A stretch of DNA of 64,000 nucleotides from Engraulis encrasicolus (lineage: Eukaryota; Chordata; Actinopteri; Clupeiformes; Engraulidae): NCBI RefSeq assembly GCF_034702125.1, contig NC_085880.1, positions 16,531,148 to 16,595,147 on the forward strand, in the 5' to 3' direction. Positions 10,401 to 22,655 of this stretch are shown one piece after another. Made by a program: the position numbers and the translations under genes. Each line of letters opens with the position of its first letter. The stretch's first letter is position 1. The notes under the pieces are model-generated. The model was given only the letters and a program-made list of their open reading frames with translations, was not told the origin of the DNA and did not search any database.

Positions 10401-13400
10401 TTATAGCTTAGCGAATATTAATGAAAAGATCAAATTTTGGGTGGAAGAATTGCTGGCAAGGTGATAAAAGCGTGGAACTTGGCAGCACAAGTGTTCATTA
10501 GGATATTTCAGGGGTGGAGCCACTCAGAATTCAAAGTTCAAAGCGCAACGTTTCGATCATAGATCTTCTTCTGACTGTTTTTTTAACTTGTGTAAGATGC
10601 CTTAAGAAGATCTATGATCGAAACGTTGCTCCAAATAAATGAAGTCTTTTGCAAGCAGTGTGGAGATCCTTTCCTGCTCCTACGTATGCCATCTGTGGCT
10701 ATACGATTTGGCGATTTGTTTGGCCCTCAGCCTCATTTGCGCTACATAATTTGGCCCTTGGGGGAAAATAATTGGAGACCACACTACTTACACTGACCTA
10801 CACGAATACCAGAGAATCGTATATGAGAGGGAGATAAATCACCCGGGTTCTTTTCCGGTATCCTCTTTACGTCGGGTGAACGCCCCTTTAGGAGACCTTT
10901 GATTAGGAGACCTTCGGAGTCTTGAGGTTGAGAATAAATGGAGTCCCCTTAGTGCTGTAGATGGCGATAGCGCACGTCTTGTGCAAACACCACGAAAAGA
11001 GAAGAAGAAGGAGGGACAACGCCCCCTTAGGAGACAGAATTTTGAGCACACTGGATGGGTGGGTTTTAAATAGAGATGTACCGGATCCTGATTTTTAGGA
11101 TCCTGCCGGATACCGGATCCACTGCTTAAGATCCTGCCGGATCCGGAACTGGATATCAGATCCTATGAAAGGGTTGAAACACATAGCCCACTCACACATG
11201 TGGGCCCTTTTTATCACGTTGGCTCAAACTATTTTGACTGAAAAGCCTCGGCTACCGGATCCTGGATCCTGGAACCGGATCCGGATCCTGTGAAAAACCC
11301 TATTATCCTGCCGGACCCGGAACCGGATCTTGGATCCGGTGCATCTCTAGTTTTAACACATCTTTCTCTCTTAGACAATGTTTGCTAATACTCTTCCTTG
11401 CAGGAAGCCACGTTGCGGAGGCACGTCTTCACGGAGCACCAGAGCCTGGAGCCGGCAGCCGCCACACGTTACTTCTGCGGCCTGTGTGACAGCATGCTGT
11501 TCGACACAGAGGACGAGTTCCAGCAGCACTACAGCAGCATACACGCCAAGGATTACTACTGTCTGGAACCCGCACCGCAGCCCAGCACATCCACAGCCAC
11601 ATCCACATCTACAGGCACCACAGCCGCATCTCCAGCCACAGCCAGGACGACAGCAAAGCGGCATACAGAGTGAGCCTGTGCTATTTATTAACCCATTGAT
11701 GCCTAAGGCACCTGCAAAAAAGGGTGCTGAATGCCTGAGGCCTTTTTAAGAAAAGCTACACTCAGCCTTTAAAACACACAGCCTTTAAAAACCTAAATAT
11801 CTCAGCTTCGGACGCACATGAAAATACGCACTAAGTTGCATTTAAACGCCAAGACCCTCATCTTTCATTAGATTGTGTCCATTCATCTCAAACAAACAGA
11901 GATCTTTAATAAAGTTGTCTCAAATCTCATGAGCCTGAATGTTGCGTAATGCAGCTCCAGGCGCCAGGGCAGCGCAACGCAACATCAAGCATCAATGGGT
12001 TAAATGTTAACTTAATTGATCACAGAGGAAATTTCTGTGATTTTGATGGCAAATGTGATTTTCATGTCAAGCAATCTCAGTCTTCATGTTATGGATCTGA
12101 GAGTGAGGTGATTATTTGCTGTTATTTGTAAGATTTGAAAGAGAAACACATGTGCAATACTTTCCTTTCCTCGATTATACAGTACTTGTGCTGCTAAAAA
12201 GCGAAAGAGGTGTGATGATTGCTTGCATTTATAAATAAATCTGACTGAGCTTGACAGAGATTTATAAATAAATCCTTAAGAAATGTATATATTTTTTAAA
12301 TCATTTGAATAGTCCTGATTTCAATATTGACTGCAATAATCTTCTTCTTTACCTTTATTTAACCAGGGAACAAAATCACACAGAGATACAAATCTCTTTT
12401 TCAAGTGAGCCCTGGCAACGGCAGCAGTATGCATTACACTATCAAAGACAGGAGACAGACGAAACAGAAAGGATAATGGTGATCTTGACTTTTTATTTTA
12501 TTTTTTATTTTTTTTGCTCGTAATGGTGCAGGCCTCATCCGGAGCATCAGAAGCGTCAGCGTCAGCAGCAGCAGCAGCAGCAGAGGGCCCCAGCAGCAGC
12601 AGCAGCAGCCGTGGTGGTGGAGGATGACGACGACGCAGACCCGGACTCCACCACCAGCGACCCGGACGGCCTGTGTGGCTGCATGGCCGTGGAGCTGCCC
12701 AAGGAGGGGGCGAAGGCCGTCTACACGCGCTGCATGAAGCAGCTAGCTAGCGAGCTCAAGTGCTTCTACTCCTGCGGGTTCTGCGTCCAGCAGGCCCCGT
12801 CTTACGCACAGATCAAGACGCACGTGCACACCAAGCACAGCACCGCGGTGGCCAAGCACGCCGCCAACGCCACCCCCAACAAAGGCTTCTCGGTGGTCTG
12901 CGGGACGTGCTCGGAGAAACACGATGACGTGCCAGCCTTCCACAGCCACTATCATGCACAGCACTGCCCCCTGGAGCCATGTGCCAGCGCGCGCAGCCAG
13001 ATCCCAGATGAGGAGGTAGTGGAGACAGTGGAGGCCTCAACTAGTGCCAAGATACTGCACGCTCAGGAGATACTGCCGGAGAAGAATGGTAAGTGCACCA
13101 TACACATACACATAGCACTTAATGTTCTCTGTCAAAGGTATTAATCAAATCTAGGTTCAGATTCCTTTCAACATGCCAATCGGCCTGTTTGGTTGTTCAA
13201 CCTGTTCAGTGTTTCATTATAGTCAGCAGATGCAGAACGGCTCTATAAAATTGAGTTTTTTTGAGCCGGGAATTAACACATTGGCATCTGGTAATAGTTT
13301 TGTGATGTTCACAAATACCATGTATGGGTTGAAGAATACAGATGGGAAGAGATGGGCTGCTTTTTAGCTAGGTGTGCAGTACCTGGGTATTCCCTCTGCA

Positions 13401-16400
13401 ATTAAACTAATGATTTAAATATCAATGAGACTTCTCATTTTGCACATTAATTCACAGTATATAGTACATGTTAATGTTAACTTATTTGTAATTCACCATT
13501 TTTGCAGCAGAAGAATTTCAAGACGTGAAACGGGCCATGTCAATTGTCTCTCCTTTGAAAGAAGACAAGAAATCTGACGGTGTGTACTTTTGTGGCCCTA
13601 TTGACCATTATGTATTTCTGTACTCTCCTCATTGTGTCTTACTGAAGAGCAGGGCTGAAAATTAGCTTTTTTCGTGACCAGCCAAATGGCTAGTAGATGT
13701 TCATCTTACTAGCCAAAAACACACTCCTTAATGGTGCTCAACCCTTTTTGAACAAGTGCCCCCTTGACCTTATCACAAGCCGTCAGATGCCCCCTTGACC
13801 TCATCACAAGCCCCTCTTTTTAGAAGATTGACTAATAGACAAACGGAACTAAGCCCCATCCCCACTCAGCTATATCTGTATACTTCTCAACGTATTTCAA
13901 GTACCGGTATTTTATAAGCTGCTCTCCTTTCTAGGCCAGTTTGATAAAGAATTGAAATGCAGTATTTTATTTAAAACTCCTCATTTATAGACGAGTTTCC
14001 TGAACATTTGAAATGCAATATTTGAATATGTCCTCTCATTTCCAGACGAGTCTGATGAGGAGCTGAAGCGTGCTCTGGCCCTGAGTGAAGAAGAAGCAAA
14101 GAAGCCTACCCCCTTTGATAATGGTTAGTATCATACGTTAGATACAGTATCTAGTCTGCCCACCCCCTTTGATAACAGTTGGTATCGTAAAATAGCTATC
14201 TGTTCTACCTATGCCTTTGATAATGGTTAGTATCATACATTAGATACAGTATCTAGTCTACCCGCCCCCCTTTGATAATGGTTGGTATCATACAATAGCT
14301 ATCTAGTCTGCCCACCCCCTTTGATAATGGTTAGTATCTTACTATGGCTATCTATTCTGCCTATGCCTTTGATAATGGTTGGGATCATACATTAGCCATC
14401 TTTTCTGCCTATGCCTTTGATAATGGTTGGTATCGTACAATAGCTATGTATTCTGCCTATGCCTTTGATTGGTGTCCAGCTATCCAATTTGCCCATGCCT
14501 CTGATTATGGTTGGTGCTGTTGTACGTACAGTAGCTATCTATGCTGCCCATGCCTTTGACGGGGATTGGTGTCTAGCTACCTGCTTATGCCTTTGATTAT
14601 GGTTAGTGTCTACAGTAACTAGCCATTCTGCATATGCCTGTGTGTGTATGCTGCCATATAGAGTATCTGTGGGCGGAACTCAAACTACTTCCTCTCGTCC
14701 TTTCCTGTTGGTTTTGGCTCTCTTGGTGCACGGCTTGAAGTCATTGATGATCAGACAGGGCTTTAGTCAACCTCTTGCAAAAGCACAATACAAAGGCCAT
14801 TATCTTCAGGGACCATGTTGGAAATAAGTGTTTACACTTTTACATGTTATCCCTTGGATATCTTTTGTCTTCCTATACCCATAAATAAACCAAACCAAAA
14901 AACAATCTTGTTTGCAAGCAGGATGTTGACTGCTGAAAATCCCCCCCATTGACAGCGAGGAAACATTGGGTAAGTTTTATTTCTCAAAACCTAGTGCAGT
15001 GTGTGACTAATTAGGCTGATACACTTGGAAGTGCACTGCACTAGGCTTTGAGAAAGGCCCAACGTTTTCTCCGTGGAGACGGGACAACACCGAGGCCAGA
15101 GGCCAAAAGCAACAGGAAAGGACAGGAGGAACTAGTTTGATGTCCACCCTTTGTACATATGTAGGTTGAATTCCAATATGCAGACTCCTGCCCTCCACTT
15201 GTGCTTGTGGCCTCGTACCAGGAAGTAATACATCACAGACAACAGAATTGTATTTCAATATCTCGCAAAAGCGCAATTCTAATGTCATTTTCTCATTTGC
15301 AAACGGCATGGTGAATGAAGAATAGTCCCCAAAAAATTGTTGTGGCTGGGCTGACAGCGGGAGAAACTTAATTGTTTTCTCCATGGAGGCGGGGCGTCAG
15401 TGAAATGCGAGGTCACAAGCACAAACTGAGGAGGGAGTCCGTATATTGGAATGTACTCGTAGAGTGTGGAGAGTGTGCAGTGTCTGATGACATCATATTT
15501 TTTCAGCAGACACATGCATGCAAGAGCATGACCCCAAAATAGGTATGTGTAGTGCAGTTCACTGCAGGCAGGGGGCACTGTCTTCACTTGGTTGGTGTGG
15601 TGTTCTGATAATTAGGCACATTTGAAATTTCACGGGCGGTGTTCATGTATCAACCTGGGTAATCAATCTCCTGGTAAGAGTTAGATCTCTTTTACACCTG
15701 ATTAATTCTCTAAATTTACACCTGATTATTCCCATCTTTGAACATACAATCCTGTGTCTTGTGAAAATGTACATTTTTTTCCTCGTTTCTCATCTTTAAA
15801 GCCATCTAGAGAGTGATGAATATGGGCTGTCGTTATTAAGTAGTTAAAAAAACAGATGTAGCTTTAACACTGTGCCTACATACCTACATTATGTCATCTT
15901 AATTCATGACAAAGGGAAACTAAGTAGCAATTTGGATGAGGTGGCTTTTCTTTTGCTGACCAATGCTGGGTCCCTCTTTAGCATGGGATCAGCCTACAAT
16001 TAAGCATCTTCACTCTGTGAATCAGGGGTGAAAGAAGCTTTCGTGTCGTAACAGTGCACACTTTACTTTTTTCAAAGGTGGAATTTTTGGCCAGCATTTA
16101 CCCTATTCTCTTACCAGTACTGCACACCGGCTGTACATTTTATGCCGGTGCTATGCACTGGTGCGCACTGGTCTACTTTCACCACTGGCCAATAATCTGC
16201 ATGTAATGTGAATGCAGATGTGAAGATGTAGCAGGTGACAGAAAGGATTCGGTCTGTCCAGGCTTTGGCCAGGCCCAGCCAAGGGAACTGGATGAATAGA
16301 AGGCCAGGCAAGTACAGTTGAGTAGAATAGAGTAGGGTACTTTTATTAATCCCAAGGGAAATTAAGGTGTCTGACAGCTTACATACATACATAGATGCAT

Positions 16401-16864
16401 AGATACAAGACATACACAGAGATCTAATACACATACGTAATTGCACATAGCAGTAAACTTATAGCAAAATGCCTTAATCAGTTGACATACACACACCCAT
16501 GCTCTCTCTTCCTCACACTCACAGTACAGGATGAGTACAAGGCAAATGGTATTTGTGAACATTTCCAGTCATAGGCCAGGCAGGGATCTGTTCTGAACTT
16601 GTTGCGCTACTAAAACATAATAATCAGCCTTATCTGATGCCTAGAATATAAATATTATAGAATATAGACAGCCTTTACAGCTGTTAGACACAGTGTTGTA
16701 ACTAGGTGCTGATGTTCACAAGTTTGTGTTAATAGGAATTCTGATGGACAATTTGATGTGTCCTAACAGTAATATCACAAGATTCTGACCCCAGCTTTTG
16801 TCTTGTCTTATTTTATTTTTCAGAATTGGAAGAAGCTCTAAGAAGAAGTTTGGAAGAGTTCTAA
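4919..16864 (+). CDS. znf451: Zinc finger protein 451, SUMO E3/E4 ligase
   Basis: Fourteen coding exons: 4919-4978, 5077-5166, 5264-5377, 5490-5601, 5977-6130, 6513-6639, 7180-7339, 8407-8554, 9257-10235, 11404-11669, 12532-13088, 13508-13579, 14046-14123, 16824-16864. They sum to 2958 nt (985 aa plus stop), all with GT-AG ends and compatible phases. The N-terminus carries the tandem SUMO-interacting motif of this family: SIM VEFV (16-19), linker PLRP (23-26), SIM LEFIDL (28-33), which in human ZNF451 drives SUMO2/3 chain elongation. About twelve C2H2 fingers follow. Acidic UIM-like helices end the protein (DEELKRALALSEEEAK, ELEEALRRSLEEF). The nuclear protein acts with Ubc9. Exon 11 encodes polyQ then polyA tracts. 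The PIN-like domain of mammalian ZNF451 was not found between exons 11 and 14. The ATG context is acaaATG. The acceptor of exon 12 could also sit 3 nt downstream. Confidence 0.93.
5766..5876. repeat. Compound (CAGA)n/(CA)n microsatellite
   Basis: About eight CAGA units run into ACACAGAC units and then pure CA. It lies in the znf451 intron between coding exons 4 and 5 and ends about 100 bp before the exon 5 acceptor. Confidence 0.97.
7345..7421. repeat. (CA)n microsatellite
   Basis: About 38 pure CA units start 5 bp after the donor of znf451 coding exon 7 (TTTG|gtgagca), so the donor leads directly into the repeat. Confidence 0.98.
7428..8066 (-). mobile_element. tRNA-derived SINE, minus strand, split by a hAT element
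   Basis: The left part (7428-7594) has the LINE-like tail (acattaca ... aaagcgactta) and the body. The right part (7990-8066) has the tRNA-like head, which read on the minus strand begins gcagctgtggcctaatagtt. Order and orientation match the uninterrupted copy at 27145-27376. A 395-bp hAT miniature element sits between the halves. The SINE is well diverged. Confidence 0.75.
7595..7989. mobile_element. hAT-type miniature element inserted in a SINE
   Basis: Ends are CAGGGCTTGACA ... TGTAAAGCCCTG, an imperfect terminal inverted repeat of hAT type. Flanks gtcagctg and gttagctg form an 8-bp target duplication with one mismatch. There is no coding capacity. The interior carries several copies of the motif ggctagtgg and its complement near the ends. 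Confidence 0.8.
8586..8640. repeat. Short CACG/CACT simple repeat
   Basis: A mixed acacgcacgcac and (CTCA)n tract lies about 30 bp after the znf451 coding exon 8 donor. Confidence 0.85.
8651..8851. mobile_element. Fold-back miniature element
   Basis: Two near-perfect arms (about 8651-8730 and 8777-8851) are inverted copies of each other around a short centre. The arm core reads tgatacacttggaag / cttccaagtgtatca. One arm recurs at 15001-15060, so this is a dispersed family. Its class is not determined. Confidence 0.8.
10545..10628. repeat. Short inverted repeat (hairpin)
   Basis: Arms gcaacgtttcgatcatagat (10545 on) and its complement (to 10628) are separated by about 33 bp, in the intron after znf451 exon 9. 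The motif gatcgaaacgttgc resembles a dispersed fish fold-back repeat. Confidence 0.7.
11071..11349. mobile_element. hAT-type miniature element rich in GGATCC/CCGGAT
   Basis: Termini TAGAGATGTACCGGATCC and GGATCCGGTGCATCTCTA form an 18-bp inverted repeat with one mismatch. Flanks gttttaaa/gttttaac give an 8-bp target duplication with one mismatch. Many subterminal GGATCC and CCGGAT copies suggest transposase-binding repeats. It ends about 50 bp before the acceptor of znf451 coding exon 10. Confidence 0.85.
11688..12003. mobile_element. piggyBac-like miniature element, copy 1
   Basis: It is bounded by TTAA at both ends, with termini TTAACCCATTGATGCCT and GCATCAATGGGTTAA. TTAA duplication followed by CCC is the piggyBac pattern. 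It starts 18 bp after the znf451 exon 10 donor. A related copy lies in the opposite orientation at 25592-25880. No ORF. Confidence 0.75.
12347..12425. repeat. Dispersed repeat tail, probably non-LTR
   Basis: The segment tttacctttatttaaccagg ... aaatctctttttcaagtgag ... cctggc resembles a tail common in vertebrate interspersed repeats. Recognition is from general pattern only. Confidence 0.4.
12558..12605 (+). repeat. Coding CAG repeat read as polyQ, then polyA
   Basis: In znf451 coding exon 11, a run of 7 CAG codons (Gln) is broken by aggggccc; the same CAG string then continues one register over and is read as GCA (Ala) for 5 codons. The protein thus has adjacent Gln and Ala tracts before a VVVEDDDD acidic stretch. 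Confidence 0.9.
14106..14640. repeat. Minisatellite that includes the znf451 exon 13 donor
   Basis: About nine imperfect units of roughly 50-60 bp have the core cctttgataatggttagtatc, then ...ctatctagtctgccc.... The first unit is the last 18 bases of coding exon 13 (PTPFDN) and its donor. Later units repeat the same exon end and donor-like sequence in the intron, at about 14190, 14220, 14270, 14320, 14370 and 14420. Units decay toward the 3' end. Confidence 0.9.
15001..15060. mobile_element. Partial copy of the 8651-8851 fold-back family
   Basis: It contains gtgactaattaggctgata, cacttggaag and ctttgagaaag in the same order as the right arm of the element at 8777-8851. Only one arm is present. 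Confidence 0.75.
15165..15456. repeat. Imperfect inverted repeat, arms about 50 bp
   Basis: 15165-15216 (attccaata ... gtgcttgtggcctcg) is the inverse of 15405-15456 (cgaggtcacaagcac ... tattggaat). It lies in the last znf451 intron. Class unknown. Confidence 0.6.
16316..16450 (-). mobile_element. Tail of a non-LTR element, copy 1
   Basis: The block tagagtagggtacttttatt, then aatccc, ggaaattaaggtgtc and a run of acatacata units recurs closely at 26588-26710, so it is a dispersed repeat. On the minus strand it ends in an ATTAATAAAAGTA-type 3' tail. The parent family is not identified. Confidence 0.55.
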
Positions 16865-16959
16865 TATTGCAAAAGAACATGTATTTGTTTTTGTTGTCTG
16901 AGACATACATGTGCGGTTCATGATTTTTATGTTTGTATTGTATGTACATAATTACTTCA

Positions 16960-16965
16960 AATAAA
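16960..16965 (+). terminator. znf451 poly(A) signal AATAAA
   Basis: A canonical hexamer 96 nt after the znf451 stop codon, followed by the T/G-rich stretch tctttcctctggggaaactgt. It implies a very short 3' UTR. Confidence 0.75.
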
Positions 16966-16969
16966 ACAG

Positions 16970-18568
<1,599 letters not shown>

Positions 18569-20780
18569 TTACAGAGACCACTTAATTATGTTAAAAACCC
18601 ATCATTTAGTGTTTTCAAATCAAATGCACCCTTTCACTCTGCACAAACATCTAGTCCCTATAGTTTTTTTTTCCAATATGCGACGTCACACCATCCGTCA
18701 ACATAGAACTACGAGAACATTCCAGTGTAACGATTAGACTTTTAATAGCCACAAATCGGAGCGTCATGGCCTGTTGGGCATCGTCAATTAGTAGCCTGGG
18801 AACTCCCATACTGCCTTTAGTTCTACACAATCGTTTCGATCTGAAAGACAAATCTCAGTTGTGATTAGGTCTGGTGTTAACCAGGCAAGTCAATTAGAGG
18901 GTGGGTGAGGGAATAACGTTCTGTATGATGCTGTTCTCAGGAGGGCACAAAGTAGAGATCTGTCGATGATTGAAATTATGGCCCAAATAAGCCGCCGTGG
19001 GGACGGCTACAAATTGTCCTAACCGCCTGTGCCTATTCAATTTCTGCTTGCCAAGAGAAGCTGAAAATAATCTATGGTATTTTACACTGTTGGGAGAAAC
19101 CCCATTAGCTTTTAACACACTACTGTTGTTTCTTTCTCCCCTTCCTGGGGTGTTGCATCCTGTGAATGAAAAAAGACATGAAAATGGCACTGATACAATA
19201 AACAAATTATTGACAAATTTGTCATGTAGGCTCTATAGTCCATAATTCCAAAACAACGACGTAGCATCAACAAAGTTTGTTTTCTATGAAGTGGAATGAT
19301 TGCTGCCCCTTCTATCTTTGCTGTGCTGACCAAGGCATTAGCTAGCCATCAGACAGGGAGGTGCTGACAGGTGCTGTGACCTGACCTCCCTGTCCCTTGA
19401 CACACCAGGGAAGACGCAAGAGAGCTACAGATCATGAGGGGAGTATAGTTTCACATGATCACACCCTTTTTTTACTTTAGAGGAAACCAATGACTCAGAG
19501 TCAGTTTCAATAAAATGTTTTTCAAATTTCATGGGCGTGAATGCAAAGGGAAAGAAGTGAGTGGGGAAGTACTTATTCCCTTCCCTGAGCATTGGGGTAC
19601 ACAAAGAGCCATGATCTTCTGTTCCTCTCACGGTGATGTCATACAAGCAGAAACAAGCGGATGGCCTTCCAGACAGAACAGATAGGTCTATCCACTTCTC
19701 TGTCTCAGTACCCTTAGGATGGTCTATTTATGACACTATTTTAGATAAGATTTCACTCGCATGTGAATGCATAGTAGAGATATCCCCAACCTGAAGTGTT
19801 AGTGATCGCAAAGTATGCACGACCATAGATAGCACAAATATTTGTTTTCATTTTGTTCTGACCTTATGGGGGGGCACATCTGGCCCCAGGGCCTCCCATT
19901 TGAAGAACCCTGTCTTCCAGCATCTCATACCTCAAGCAACACATGGTGTCAAATTCGTAATTTAGATGTTTCAGTGTAGGGCATTTGAAGGCTTAGCATT
20001 CAACATAGTCAGGGAACTGAACTACTTCCTGGGGTTTATGCTGTGTAATAAATACTGCAAGTAAATAGAGAGATGCATGTGTTTTCCATTTCATCTTTTA
20101 TTCAATTAAAGTTGACATGATATTAAGTACCACACAGTGTAAGTCATAACAACGAAATGTCATGGGGCTTTAAAAAAAAAAAAAAAAAAAAAAAACTTTA
20201 AAATGAAACAAAAAAGGTGCTTTAAAACTTGAGTTTAAGCAGCTGTAAACATAGATAACATTAGAAATGTGTCGTAGTAGGTATAATGATGAAAGGCAGG
20301 CATGCAATGGTTTAAGACAGATGGGTCATTCATGTTAAAATAAGGGTCATCCGTGATGACATAAGACTTACATTGATACATACATGAAATAACACAAGTA
20401 GACACACAACTGCAGTTTATGAAGTGTTGAATAACAGGCACATAATGAAAATGCATTCCTTCTGTATGTGTTTCATATAAAAACATCTCATTTTCTCCAT
20501 AATCTTTAGCCCGTAGCTCAGCAATAGTACCCTGCATGACTTTTATACATGTACTTGTGTGCTTGTTCAGAACTGCACGTGAGAAGGTACCGCACTCCAG
20601 TCCATTCCGTGCATTCAATACAATCCATGACAATGAGACATGAAGATGTGTGATCTTCAAGCAATGCACTATGGTTCACAAATAGTGTTAGATGAATTGT
20701 AACAGTGTACAACAAATACAAACTCATTCTAACTTGAGCTGTAGCACTGAAAGGCATGATCGACAAAATATTCGCTGACC
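18569..20780. other. bag2 3' UTR and start of the convergent spacer
   Basis: No coding signal. Possible bag2 poly(A) hexamers are at 19197-19202 and 19509-19514. A poly(A) run lies at 20172-20195. 19861-19915 (ggggggcacatctggcccca...) looks like a decayed hAT end but no partner was found. Confidence 0.5.
19197..19202 (+). terminator. Candidate bag2 poly(A) signal
   Basis: AATAAA lies about 630 nt after the bag2 stop. A second hexamer at 19509-19514 is an alternative. Nothing in the sequence decides between them. Confidence 0.45.
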
Positions 20781-21185
20781 TTAAAGGAACAGGCCACCAT
20801 TTTTTGCAGTATTTCCCAGCATTATTCATGAATGTGCCTATCATTTTCTTCAGTGTTTTCAGTACTTATTGGATCAAAATTATTAGAATAGCTTAGCATT
20901 TCACTGGAAGTAACTGGTAACTTAAGCATCAAGCCACAAGTGGTCACTGGGCGGAATGAAATTGCCGTTAAACATTCTGATGAATTTTACATTCATTTTA
21001 AAGTGGTTCATAAGTACATTTGATGATGTTTTATTTTGTACCATAGAATTGCATTGCTATGCTTAATTTGGCTATACTGTTAAACAAGGCAATGCAAACA
21101 CAGACGGAAATTATGTGCACATTCATGAATAATGCTTGGAAATACTGCAAATATGTTAAAATAAAAAGGTGGTCTGTTCCTTTAA
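20781..21185. mobile_element. TTAA-flanked miniature element with long inverted ends
   Basis: Left end TTAAAGGAACAGGCCACCAT ... tattcatgaatgtg and right end cacattcatgaataatg ... GGTCTGTTCCTTTAA are inverted copies over about 57 bp. TTAA duplication is used by piggyBac and Kolobok elements; the AGGAACAG start favours Kolobok-like, but this is an inference. No ORF. Confidence 0.7.
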
Positions 21186-21583
21186 AGACTCAAACAAAAA
21201 TAGTATGGTAGGATTTCATTTCTAATACATCTTCAGTTACAAACATTATACAGCCTTTACTCGTTAAAAAGGTGTCAGTAATTGTGACTTTTTTTCTTTC
21301 TTCCTTTGAACAATCAACTTGTCAAAATATTTCTCAAATGTAGGATGTATGTAAACCGTTTGTGTAACAGCAATCCACCAATATCTCCAAGGCTTGAAAA
21401 GTGATTGTAACGTACGTTCGAATTTAGTGTCGCAGCAAACGTGGGATGGCAACGGGGGTCTTTCTAAGTGTTCTTTTGTTGGGAGGAGGACCTTGTACAA
21501 GTAAACACTATAGGACCACCACCCATATTCTGTCAGTTCAATTCAGTCTCACCCGGGGTCAGTACAGCGGTCACCCTGTAGAC
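21186..21583. other. Convergent spacer, nothing recognised
   Basis: No gene, repeat or clear regulatory site recognised. It could belong to a long rab23 3' UTR. Confidence 0.3.
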
Positions 21584-21914
21584 CAGGGGTGGGCAATTAT
21601 TTTTGCTCAAGGGCCGCATTGGGTTTAGAAAGTTGCCCAAAGGGCCGGATGTTGTAGGCAACTTGCCCGTGCCAATAATAAGAAATGGTGTACGCCAACA
21701 TAATTACACCATTGTCAGTTATGCCATTCCTGCTAATTGTATCTAGATGTAGACTTTTGTAATCTTATGTTTCCAAGACCCTTGTTTTAGGTAGCGCATT
21801 GAAGAATGAGTGACCATGTGAATCTGCATTTTGTTCTTGGAAAGGCTCTGAGGGCCGCATGAAATGGCCGAGCGGGCCGCATGTGGCCCCCGGGCCTGAA
21901 TTTGCCCACGTCTG
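21584..21914. mobile_element. hAT-type miniature element (CAGGGGTGGGCAA ends)
   Basis: Ends CAGGGGTGGGCAATTATTTT and AATTTGCCCACGTCTG are inverted, a common vertebrate hAT type. The interior has GGGCCGCA repeats near both ends. The 8-bp flanks ctgtagac/gtttaggc match at 5 of 8, so the duplication has decayed. Confidence 0.75.
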
Positions 21915-22500
21915 GTTTAGGCTAACCCTTTAGTGCACCTCACCTGCCTCTCCTCTCAGCTGAAGTGACATTGTGCAACAACGCCTCCCACAATCACCTG
22001 ATACTCCCTTCATTTAACCATTCTCATACTGTACAAAGTATTATGCCTATTTTGTTGATTATGGACTCATCTACCAGCTATGTTCTCACTTTATTTGCAA
22101 AATATATACAATTTATTTGAAGAGTTTTAGAATTATTTTCAAAACTATTTGGCACTAGACGTCCGACTGAAGTTTCAGGCATTTCCACAATGTGAAAGGA
22201 CATTCATATAAAAATACTTCTTTTTTTTGAGAAAAAAGTAACCTGACGACCCCTTGTGAGGTGGTTATCGTCTGTGATATGTACCATATATGACTTATCA
22301 AACATTTACACCTTCAGTAAAAGCAAAGAAAACGTGATGGATGGAACTGATGGCTGGTCGCTAGAATGGTGTTGAAGTGATAACCCTCATTTAATGAACC
22401 CAGAACGACTTTAAAATGTATGATGGGGTTAAAATGCAGAGGTTGAATTTTTCTTAGTGTGCTATTGAGTGCTGTTCGATCGCAATAAGAAAAAGGATTT

Positions 22501-22655
22501 AGTCCCCAGCCGTGACCCAAACGGTTGGTGTACAGTAGTGACTCTAATGCCACAAGGATCCTGGTTCGATTCCAGCCCGAGGTCATTTCCCAATGCCACT
22601 CGCTTACGGTCCCCATCTCCCACTCTCCTATCAAATAAAGGCATAAAAGCCCCTA
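22501..22655 (+). mobile_element. tRNA-derived SINE fragment
   Basis: It contains a Pol III B-box, GGTTCGATTCC, at about 22562. Next come catttcccaatgcca and tctcccactctcctatcaa, then ataaaggcataaaagcccc, a layout usual for a teleost tRNA-derived SINE. The A-box region is degenerate. Confidence 0.6.

Noticed and set aside
13649..13740. Possible hAT end (cagggctgaaaattagc) in znf451
   Set aside because: No matching second end or target duplication was found, so it is left out of the features.
14344..14559. 71-codon plus-strand frame with repeating AYAFDNGW peptides
   Set aside because: It is only the translation of the minisatellite in the last znf451 intron and has no gene context.
22555..22580. 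B-box-like sequences that could mean tRNA genes (also 27310-27376, 41490-41560, 49380-49440)
   Set aside because: The cloverleaf does not close and each is joined to a SINE body and tail.
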